From: UBA1732 sp045114235
GTDB taxonomy: Bacteria > Verrucomicrobiota > Lentisphaeria > Victivallales > UBA1829
Assembly: GCA_045114235.1 (NCBI GenBank)
Contig: JBGUKB010000109.1
Span: 1-20,388, forward strand
DNA length: 20,388 nt
Direction: 5' to 3'
In this document: one piece after another, positions 1 to 5,683 of the stretch
How the letters are laid out: each line of letters begins with the position of its first letter
How positions within the stretch are numbered: position 1 is the stretch's first letter
The notes under the pieces: model-generated
What the model saw: the letters and a program-made list of their open reading frames with translations, nothing else
What the model was told of the DNA's origin: nothing
Database searches by the model: none
Made by a program: the position numbers and the translations under genes

Positions 1-826
1 TAGTATCTGCCGCATTTACTCCAGAGGCAAAAACACCTTTGTAATTAAAACTTTCATCAAATAAAAACGTGTGTTTGTGCTGAGCAAAGGAATATTCCGG
101 TTTCCATACAATAAAAGTATACTTAAAGACGTAATCTATTTCATCCAATTTAACGACAAATGTTCCTGTTTCTTCGTCATCTACAAAATCGTTTGGATTT
201 AATATCTTCCCGTTTACAAACAACATAAACTGAGGATTACTTTTTATATATAGTCCAACGAGTTCAGCTATGCGAAATAATATATTTTTATCACAAAGCT
301 TTTGTTTAGCATTAGATGTGATTTTTCGAAGAACAACTTCAGTTCCGACATTGGTATTAGTTGTTTTTTCTTCCTCTTGAATAGGAAAATGTTTCGGATC
401 AGAAAAACTATTTTGAATAGAGTATTTATAGTAATCCCCAGATTCTCTTTGATAACAGGTATTCCACTGAATATCATGTCCCAGTGAAAAGTACTTAAAA
501 CGACCAATCCCTTGCTTGCCTTGGTAAGGCCTCCCGTCAGGTCGTGTCAGGCCTTTTTTCCAAGATTTATTGTATTGACTAAAAAAGGATTCAGCAGAAT
601 CAAATGGGATTCCAGAACCATCGTCTTTTACCCGGATACAAGAGATTTCCTTAGAAGACAAATCTCCTTGATTCAACCCTTCCTCTTCATATTCAAAAAA
701 AATATCGACTTTTTTTGCTGAAGAGTCAATAGCATTAAAAATCACTTGTCCCAATGCATCATAGACATCACAGGACGCATGTTTCTGTAAGGCTTCACTT
801 GTAATTTCAACGTTAATGGATTTCAT
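1..826 (-). CDS. GHKL (MutL/MORC/Hsp90-type) ATPase of the restriction-modification operon, C-terminus beyond the window
   Basis: An open frame of 275 codons starts at the ATG at 826-824 and runs off the left edge without a stop. The GHKL nucleotide-binding motifs are visible in order. The N-box is around residues 24-35 (GQVIFNAIDSS, with Asn31 as the expected Mg ligand). The second motif is VKDDGSGIP at 66-74. The glycine-rich lid is GKQGIGRF at 103-110. An AGGA precedes the ATG by 8 nt, and only 11 nt separate this gene from the stop of the endonuclease gene, so it is the third gene of the R-M operon. MutL/MORC-like GHKL proteins are known companions of restriction systems. I infer an ATP-driven accessory role in restriction. 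One oddity is that the residue four before Asn31, normally the catalytic Glu, is Gln27. The C-terminal domain is not visible, so an unrelated GHKL function remains possible. Confidence 0.82.
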   Translation of the reverse strand, partial: MKSINVEITSEALQKHASCDVYDALGQVIFNAIDSSAKKVDIFFEYEEEGLNQGDLSSKEISCIRVKDDGSGIPFDSAESFFSQYNKSWKKGLTRPDGRPYQGKQGIGRFKYFSLGHDIQWNTCYQRESGDYYKYSIQNSFSDPKHFPIQEEEKTTNTNVGTEVVLRKITSNAKQKLCDKNILFRIAELVGLYIKSNPQFMLFVNGKILNPNDFVDDEETGTFVVKLDEIDYVFKYTFIVWKPEYSFAQHKHTFLFDESFNYKGVFASGVNAADT

Positions 827-837
827 TTGAGCGTCCT

Positions 838-1821
838 CTAGATTTTATTGTTATTATTTGGAATACCTGTAAAATAAACGACTTGATCCATAAAATCATT
901 GAATTCTTCGGAACAAGGATCCAACAAACATGATAATTTATAAAATCTATTTGTGCTTGGAGTCTCTTTTTTAGCAACAGAATAATCTAAGTCCACATTA
1001 ATAATTGTCCAACATTCAGCGAATCCATCAAGTTTCGCTTTTTGGTGACTTTTTTCTGCTTCCCCAAGTCTGTTGTGTATGTTGGCTATATCTGCTCCGG
1101 CTTTTATTTCAATGGCAACAATTTTCTTTGTTGTTTTCTCTGAAACCTTTTCGGTAATCACAATATCTGGATCTGACGAGAATTCAATAGTAACTCTACG
1201 TTTTGCTGCATTCTCGACAACAATTATTCCGCGTGTTTCATCATGCATTATGGCAGACTTTTTTACAATAGCAAGAATGATTCGGAAAACCGATTTTATA
1301 CCATCTTGACCAATTGTGTTGCTAATAGCGCCCCGAAGTTGAGGGCCCAATGTTAAGAGACTGAGTTCATGCAAAAGGTTTTTGCTTATAAGCTCAGCAC
1401 CAATTCCATCAAAAAGAACTTTTCCTGCATTGCACAATTCTAGACATGCTTCGTTGAGCTTTGAACTAGCATTTGGTGTTAAAATATCATCGTCTTCGCA
1501 TTTTCTGAAAACAGAAAAGCCTGTTGAGCTATTATAAAAGGATTTTTGGCTATAACCCAATAGTAAACGATAGTAGCCTAACAATGCCGGAGATTTCATA
1601 ATAATGCACGGAACAGCAAATAATAATTCTCCCCGAAGGCCCTTCGCCGCCATTTTTGCAAGATGTTTTTTACCAACATAAATTACTAATTCTTTGTCCA
1701 AATCCTGTATGTCGACCGAGGATACAGCTCTCCTTAGAGCAAATTGCAAACATTTTTGTTTTAAGGACATCAATCTCATAGCAAAACCGATTTGCAAACT
1801 TGGTGCAGGAAGTTCTATCAT
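838..1821 (-). CDS. XcyI-family type II restriction endonuclease
   Basis: This 327-residue protein matches the XcyI/Cfr9I/XmaI-type family in length and in remembered sequence character. One example is the N-terminal part with GLRGELLF at 61-68 followed by LLGYYRLLLGYSQKSFY at 80-96. A PD-(D/E)XK catalytic core is visible as DPD at 217-219 and EIK at 238-240 (Asp219, Glu238, Lys240). Characterised family members cut CCCGGG, so that site is the first guess here, but specificity cannot be read from the sequence. The start has a strong AAGGAG 8 nt upstream. The gene follows the methyltransferase stop by 24 nt, which fits a protective methylase being made first. No frameshift or truncation is seen. 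I am fairly sure of the enzyme class and less sure of the target. Confidence 0.8.
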   Translation of the reverse strand: MIELPAPSLQIGFAMRLMSLKQKCLQFALRRAVSSVDIQDLDKELVIYVGKKHLAKMAAKGLRGELLFAVPCIIMKSPALLGYYRLLLGYSQKSFYNSSTGFSVFRKCEDDDILTPNASSKLNEACLELCNAGKVLFDGIGAELISKNLLHELSLLTLGPQLRGAISNTIGQDGIKSVFRIILAIVKKSAIMHDETRGIIVVENAAKRRVTIEFSSDPDIVITEKVSEKTTKKIVAIEIKAGADIANIHNRLGEAEKSHQKAKLDGFAECWTIINVDLDYSVAKKETPSTNRFYKLSCLLDPCSEEFNDFMDQVVYFTGIPNNNNKI

Positions 1822-1845
1822 AATATTGTCTCCTTATTTGTATAA

Positions 1846-2676
1846 TCAAAATAAATCTGCAAGGCGTTTTTCTGCAATCGCGACATATGCTGGGTTTAAT
1901 TCAATTCCAATATATTTCCGCTTTAGTATTTTACAGGCAACCCCCACAGTTCCTGCACCAAAAAAAGGATCAAGCACAAAATCATTTTCTTGACTTCCTG
2001 CTTTTATACATGGGAGTACTAGATCTATTGGGAATGTCGCAAAGTGTGCTCCATTAAATCCTTGAACGTTCACATCCCAAACACTACGTTTATTGCGTTT
2101 TTTTCCATTGCATGCATCTTCCTTTATGCTCTCCGAATCATAAAAATACTTTTCTGATTTCGACAACAAGAAGATATATTCGTGAGATTTACTAGGTCTA
2201 TCTTTTACGCTTTCCGGCATTGCATTTGGTTTATTCCAAATAATATCTTCTCGCAGATACCAACCGTCCTGCTGCAGGGCAAATGCCAATCTCCACGGTA
2301 TACCTAGCAAGTCTTTGGGTTTCAGACCATTAGGAGTATCTGGTCTTATATTCATCGCACGTGCCGGATTTTTTTTGTCAGGAGCGCGCCATTTTCTATT
2401 GCCACTAGTATAACCATCCCCGATATTTAACCAAAATGTACCATCATCTCGCAACACTCGTCTTGCTTCTCGAAAAACAGAGACCAAGGTCTGAATGTAA
2501 TCATCCAATAGAGGTTCTAGACCTATTTGACAGGCAATACTATAGTCACGCAATCCCCAATACGGAGGGGACGTAACAATACAACTTGCAATTTTATCCG
2601 GTAGTTGCTTTAGTACTGAAAAAGCGTCTCCTGTAAAGATATGAGAGTTGCTTATTATTATTGGATGATCATTCAT
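1846..2676 (-). CDS. Type II DNA methyltransferase, N4-cytosine type (beta-class motif order)
   Basis: This 276-residue protein has the catalytic motif TSPPYW at 35-40 ahead of the AdoMet-binding motif DPFFGAGT at 236-243. GIELNPAY at 257-264 ends the AdoMet pocket. This order and the SPPY form fit the N4-cytosine/N6-adenine D12-type methylases, and TSPPYW is typical of m4C enzymes such as those paired with CCCGGG nucleases. The residues between about 85 and 215 probably carry target recognition. It should methylate the site cut by the endonuclease encoded next. The ATG at 2676 has no Shine-Dalgarno sequence upstream and there is no in-frame alternative, because a stop lies a few codons before. 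Translation may therefore be weak, leaderless-like or coupled to an upstream mini-ORF. Base composition is AT-rich, unlike the rest of the window. Confidence 0.88.
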   Translation of the reverse strand: MNDHPIIISNSHIFTGDAFSVLKQLPDKIASCIVTSPPYWGLRDYSIACQIGLEPLLDDYIQTLVSVFREARRVLRDDGTFWLNIGDGYTSGNRKWRAPDKKNPARAMNIRPDTPNGLKPKDLLGIPWRLAFALQQDGWYLREDIIWNKPNAMPESVKDRPSKSHEYIFLLSKSEKYFYDSESIKEDACNGKKRNKRSVWDVNVQGFNGAHFATFPIDLVLPCIKAGSQENDFVLDPFFGAGTVGVACKILKRKYIGIELNPAYVAIAEKRLADLF

Positions 2677-2755
2677 AGTTATTATGCATTATTTCATCTA
2701 TCTGTTAATGCGATATATATTTTTCTTCCATTTAAGCTATCCGCGAGGCCGTCCT

Positions 2756-2776
2756 CTAGGAATTACGCCCGACCAT
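2756..2776 (-). other. Possible six-codon leader ORF inside a hairpin upstream of the methyltransferase
   Basis: In the roughly 150-nt leader between the predicted transcription start and the methyltransferase lies an ATG at 2776-2774. It is preceded by AGGAG at 9 nt and encodes six residues (MVGRNS) before TAG. The same stretch can fold, since GACCA at 2771-2775 pairs with TGGTC at 2796-2800 and adjoining GC pairs help. The start region would be in the stem. This could be a regulatory leader or chance. No conservation data are available. Confidence 0.25.
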
Positions 2777-2835
2777 TGCCCTGTTCTCCTGGGACTGGTC
2801 TTTGATTAACGTGATATGTGTGAATGTTTATGGAT

Positions 2836-2863
2836 ACTATAGCAGGCATTGACCGGATGTCAA
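2836..2863 (-). promoter_or_regulatory. Sigma70-type promoter of the restriction-modification operon
   Basis: On the minus strand a perfect TTGACA (2863-2858) is followed after 16 nt by TATAGT (2841-2836). A TG one base upstream of the -10 box makes it extended. Transcription should start near 2829 and run into the methyltransferase with a leader of about 150 nt. It is the best -35 match in the window and points toward the R-M genes. No operator-like repeat or C-protein box is obvious beside it. Confidence 0.75.
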
Positions 2864-2976
2864 GCATGGTATCAAAAAAAAAGCATTTTATGTCGTTGTA
2901 TCCGGGAATCACTCTTTACGCGAAGGCTAATGGAGGCGTTATTTGGGGATGTCCCTTCGGGGGTCGCTACGCTCCT

Positions 2977-3013
2977 CGGTAAACTCGCTTGCGCTCGACA
3001 GTTTCTTTTACCG
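2977..3013. repeat. Inverted repeat in a hairpin-rich intergenic patch
   Basis: The perfect 7-bp arms CGGTAAA (2977-2983) and TTTACCG (3007-3013) enclose 23 nt. That spacer has a nested AAACT...AGTTT pairing and the phrase CGCTTGCGCTCG. The neighbouring sequence has similar GC-rich small stems. It could be a REP- or MITE-like element or a decayed terminator for the hpt operon. There is no T-run on either strand to support a standard terminator. Confidence 0.4.
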
Positions 3014-3102
3014 CGAGACGCGAGTGCAAAATATTTATAATTTAGGTTTGATGGAATCGTGAGGTGCGAAGTGGCGGGCGAGGCAGTGGTACGCGCGGGG
3101 TT

Positions 3103-3183
3103 TCAGGATTCGCTAAGGATGCAGTCGGGGAGGTTAAGGCGCGGAGGTCAGGATTCGCGGAGGATGCAGATGTCGGGAAGGTT
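3103..3183 (-). repeat. Imperfect direct duplication of the hpt 3' end
   Basis: The last 36 bp of hpt (3148-3183, including the stop codon) reappear downstream as a 33-bp copy at 3103-3135. It has one 3-bp gap and three substitutions, so about 30 of 36 positions match. The period is about 45-48 bp. The outer copy still spells a similar tail ending in ESstop, so it looks like a diverged duplicate of coding sequence and not a chance match. Confidence 0.6.
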
Positions 3184-3672
3184 GCGGTAGAGTTCGTCGG
3201 AGTCCATGCCGCAGCCGACGAGGTATTGCGGCGGGGCGCGGAATCCAAACCAGTCGGGTTTCGCCTTTTTTTGTTCGGGCGGAATGGCCTTGTCGAACAG
3301 AACGCAGGTGCGGCAGGAAAGCGCGCCGTCCGCCAGGATCTTTTTCTGAAGCTCGGCGAGCGTGAATCCGGTATCCAGAATGTCGTCGATCAGGAGGACA
3401 TGGCGGCCCTTCACATCGAGTTTCAGGCTGCCGCGCATCGTGAGCTGTCCGGTGGAAGCATGGTGCAGATAGGAACCGGCGGGGAGCGAATCCACGCGTA
3501 CGGGCAAATTGACATGCCGCAGCAGATCGGCGGCGAAGAAGAACCCGCCGTTCATGATGATAATGGCGGTAAGTTCCTGTCCGGCATAGGCGCGGGTGAT
3601 CTCGTCGGCGAGCTCGTCGACGCGGCGGCCAATCGTCTGTGCATCGTAGAGGGGGGTGAGTGTGACGGACAT
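3148..3672 (-). CDS. hpt: Hypoxanthine phosphoribosyltransferase
   Basis: This 174-residue type I phosphoribosyltransferase matches the usual length of bacterial Hpt. The PRPP-binding motif is HVLLIDDILDTGFT at residues 91-104, with the paired acidic residues Asp96 and Asp97. IIIMNGGFFFAADL at 37-50 matches the Hpt N-terminal core. The C-terminal YRNLPDICIL resembles the family's final strand. It should salvage hypoxanthine or guanine with PRPP to IMP or GMP in the cytoplasm. The ATG at 3672 is 8 nt after the rfaE2 stop, with AGGAG about 13 nt upstream. It is the last gene of the lon-led operon. A longer upstream frame exists, but it overlaps rfaE2 and lacks Hpt character. The 3' end is duplicated just downstream. 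Confidence 0.93.
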   Translation of the reverse strand: MSVTLTPLYDAQTIGRRVDELADEITRAYAGQELTAIIIMNGGFFFAADLLRHVNLPVRVDSLPAGSYLHHASTGQLTMRGSLKLDVKGRHVLLIDDILDTGFTLAELQKKILADGALSCRTCVLFDKAIPPEQKKAKPDWFGFRAPPQYLVGCGMDSDELYRNLPDICILRES

Positions 3673-3680
3673 CGGGGGGA

Positions 3681-4193
3681 TCAGTCTCCTTTTCCAGCGG
3701 CTTTTTTGAGGGTTCCTGTGGTGGAATATCCGGGGACGAACGGGATGAAACGGATGTCCGAACCGGCTTCGAGCAGGGCGGCGCGTTCGGAGGGATCGAG
3801 GGATTCGACCGTGTAGTCGCCGCCCTTCGCATAGACGTCGGGCTTCAGCGCGGCGAGCTCGCGGTCGCAGCGGGACGAACGGAACACGATCACGCCGTCG
3901 ACGAACTCCAGGCACGCCAGCAGAAACGCGCGGTCGAGCTCCTGGTTGACGGGGCGCGTGGAGCCCTTCAGCGCGCGGACGGATTCGTCGCTGTTGATGA
4001 GCACGAACAGCGCGTCGGCGAGGGAGCGCGCCTGCATGAGGTATTCGGCGTGGCCGCGGTGGAGCAGGTCGAAACAGCCGTTGGTGACCGCGAGCTTGCG
4101 GCCCGCGGCGGCGAGTTTCTTCCGGGCCTCGACGGCCTGTTCCAGCGTCATGACTTTTGCGTGGGGGTCGTTCAATTCAATCACTTCTTTCAT
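3681..4193 (-). CDS. rfaE2: D-glycero-beta-D-manno-heptose 1-phosphate adenylyltransferase (stand-alone RfaE domain II)
   Basis: This 170-residue cytidylyltransferase-fold protein begins its core with TNGCFDLLHRGH at 37-48, where HRGH is the HxGH nucleotide-binding signature. LINSDESVRALKGSTRP at 65-81 and AKGGDYTVE at 122-130 are typical of RfaE2/HldE C-terminal domains, and PGYSTTG at 154-160 is the usual end. It activates heptose 1-phosphate with ATP to ADP-heptose for LPS inner core. The sugar-kinase half found in fused HldE is absent, and no partner kinase lies in the window. I chose the ATG at 4193 because AAGGAA lies 8 nt upstream. The frame can extend 15 codons further without support. 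The start overlaps the stop of the TadE-like gene by 17 nt, which suggests translational coupling. Confidence 0.92.
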   Translation of the reverse strand: MKEVIELNDPHAKVMTLEQAVEARKKLAAAGRKLAVTNGCFDLLHRGHAEYLMQARSLADALFVLINSDESVRALKGSTRPVNQELDRAFLLACLEFVDGVIVFRSSRCDRELAALKPDVYAKGGDYTVESLDPSERAALLEAGSDIRFIPFVPGYSTTGTLKKAAGKGD

Positions 4194-4773
4194 CGGAAAG
4201 TTCCTTGTGGGCGGGCATGTAGACTTTCTCCTCGACACGGGTGCCGCCGACGCCGAAGAGCCAGCGGATCGCGGGTTCGAGCGAGTCGATCTTGTGGTCG
4301 CGGAGCGTATTCGTGGTGCCGGCGTCGCCGGATGCCAGGCTTGCGGCGTTCACGAACAGGTTGGCGTCCTGAAGCGAGGCGAAATCGCTGCCGAGGGTCG
4401 AGGCGGACGGCGGGTTGGTGAGCGCCACATGGCCGGTGTTGTCGGCGAGCTGGCGCTTGAACAGCGCGCCGTCGCCCGCGGAACCGAGCACGGCGCGGTC
4501 GTCCGTCGTGAACGGGATCTCGTCCGCGCCGTAGTCCCAGTAGCGGATGCTGTCGCCGCCCTGCGAGGAAACGCCGCCCGCGCTCTTCATGTCGGCCTCT
4601 TCGCGGGCACGAATGAGCGTCGACACGCGGTCCGAACTGAGCGCCGCAACCAGCAGGAACCCGACGAACGCGGCCAGGATCGCGACGAGCGAGACCGTGA
4701 GCTCGGCGAAAGCCTGACCGGATTCGCCGCGCCGGAGCCCGTTTCGGATGACCCTGACCGTGCGGAAGTTCAT
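4177..4773 (-). CDS. TadE-like membrane-anchored pilin-type protein
   Basis: This 198-residue protein has a basic N-terminus (RRGESGQAFAEL at 14-25) leading into one hydrophobic segment, about residues 26-46. This GQAxxEL plus single-helix layout is typical of TadE/TadG-like pseudopilins of Flp-type systems. The rest (50-198) is polar and probably periplasmic, with no motif I recognise. No other tad genes are nearby, so its role is unknown and could be an orphan envelope protein. Its ATG forms an ATGA overlap with the stop of the LolA-like gene. The purine-rich codons for that protein's acidic-basic tail supply the ribosome-binding sequence. Confidence 0.65.
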   Translation of the reverse strand: MNFRTVRVIRNGLRRGESGQAFAELTVSLVAILAAFVGFLLVAALSSDRVSTLIRAREEADMKSAGGVSSQGGDSIRYWDYGADEIPFTTDDRAVLGSAGDGALFKRQLADNTGHVALTNPPSASTLGSDFASLQDANLFVNAASLASGDAGTTNTLRDHKIDSLEPAIRWLFGVGGTRVEEKVYMPAHKELSDERSD

Positions 4774-5681
4774 TTCTTCTCTTCCTTGTCTTCCTTTGCC
4801 TTGTCCTTATCTTTGCTCGCGTCCTCAGCCGGAGCGGGGGCAGCGGGCGTTTCGTCGTCCTTCGAGAGGAAGAGGTCGGCGGGCGCCTTCGCCTCCTCCA
4901 CGCGTCCGGCGTCGCGTTTGTCGAACTCGACGCGGGTGCGCCAGTCCTGCCCGAACAGGAACAGCTCCTGCACGACGTAGAAATCGTTTTCCTTCTTCAC
5001 GCCGCCGAGCTCGAGCTCGCGGTACGGCTTGGTTTTTTCATCGGGGAGCGCGCGGAACCAGTGCGCCTTCAGCGGGAAGAAGTATTCCGTGCTCAGCCAG
5101 ACGCGCACATAGTCGTTCTCGCCGCCCTTCAGCACGAAGACGCGGCAGTCGATCATCTTCACGCTCTCTGGTTTCTCCTCGCGCACGAGGTCGCGGTAGA
5201 GGAAGCCGAGCGTGAGGTCGGACGGCATGATGCCGTACAGGGAGAGGCGCGTCTTGTCCTTGTCCGGGACGTCGGTCTCCTGCGTGAAAACGGGCGGTGT
5301 ATCGAACGTCTGACCCATCTCGTAGTATTCGTTTCCGGCGAACACGAGCTGCGCGATCACGCGTTTCGGGGTGAACCGGATACCGACGCGGATCGTGTCC
5401 TTCACTGCGCTGGAACCGCTGCGGCGGTGCGTGGCGGTGCCTTCCATCTTCGCCCAGGATTCGCCGGCGGGGGCGCGGCGCGCCATGCGGAGGAACGCTT
5501 CGGCGGAGATCTTCGCGGGGTCGGTCTCGACGCCTTCGGGGAAGAGCACCTGAAGAATTTCGGGCGGAAGGTCCTTCTGCGGTTCAGCTTCTTTCGCGGG
5601 TTCGTCGGCGGCATACGCGAACGAGGCGGCCGCCAGGGTCAGCAGGGAACAAAGGATCAAACGGGGGGAAATACGGATCAT
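4770..5681 (-). CDS. Secreted LolA-like (outer-membrane lipoprotein-sorting-type) protein
   Basis: The protein has about 303 residues. An N-terminal signal peptide ends near SFAYAAD. A beta-rich middle follows with stretches such as DCRVFVLKGGE, VRVWLSTEYFFPLKAHW and a C-terminal RTRVEF. That pattern recalls LolA/LolB-fold proteins annotated as outer membrane lipoprotein-sorting proteins. The last 30 residues are a charged, low-complexity Lys/Asp/Glu tail. It may carry lipids or lipoproteins in the periplasm, but this is by fold resemblance only. There are two possible starts, 5687 (ATGA overlap with the lon stop) and 5681. I prefer 5681 because AGGA at 5693-5690 is then 8 nt away; it would be only 2 nt from the other. 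It lies directly behind lon in the operon. Confidence 0.7.
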   Translation of the reverse strand: MIRISPRLILCSLLTLAAASFAYAADEPAKEAEPQKDLPPEILQVLFPEGVETDPAKISAEAFLRMARRAPAGESWAKMEGTATHRRSGSSAVKDTIRVGIRFTPKRVIAQLVFAGNEYYEMGQTFDTPPVFTQETDVPDKDKTRLSLYGIMPSDLTLGFLYRDLVREEKPESVKMIDCRVFVLKGGENDYVRVWLSTEYFFPLKAHWFRALPDEKTKPYRELELGGVKKENDFYVVQELFLFGQDWRTRVEFDKRDAGRVEEAKAPADLFLSKDDETPAAPAPAEDASKDKDKAKEDKEEKK

Positions 5682-5683
5682 GG

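Larger units (their letters stand above)
1..2863 (-). other. AT-rich restriction-modification island, probably acquired horizontally
   Basis: The R-M genes and their promoter are clearly AT-rich with many AAA/TTT/ATA runs and AT-ending codons. From about 3060 onward every gene is strongly GC-rich with GC-ending codons. The composition shift is sharp, and R-M systems are commonly mobile. The left boundary is outside the window and no integrase or transposase is visible, so the route of transfer is unknown. Confidence 0.7.
2677..3147. other. 471-nt stretch without a convincing gene, boundary of the R-M island
   Basis: This stretch holds the R-M leader and promoter, then a mixed-composition stretch with hairpins around 2955-3030, a short AT-rich patch near 3028-3050, and a diverged copy of the hpt 3' end near 3103-3135. 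The small open frames here lack ribosome sites and recognisable protein character. Composition changes from AT-rich to GC-rich across it, marking the junction between the R-M island and the core chromosome. No integrase, transposase, tRNA or clear hpt terminator was seen. Confidence 0.6.

Noticed and set aside
302..721. Small plus-strand open frames opposite the GHKL ATPase
   Set aside because: The minus-strand frame carries the full set of GHKL motifs and continues past the window edge. The plus-strand frames have no motifs or ribosome sites.
2849..3040. 63-codon plus-strand open frame in the boundary region
   Set aside because: It has no ribosome site, overlaps the R-M promoter and hairpin patch, and its product has no recognisable character.
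3673..3915. N-terminal extension of Hpt
   Set aside because: It overlaps rfaE2 in another frame and has an Arg-rich product. The ATG at 3672 gives the family's normal length.
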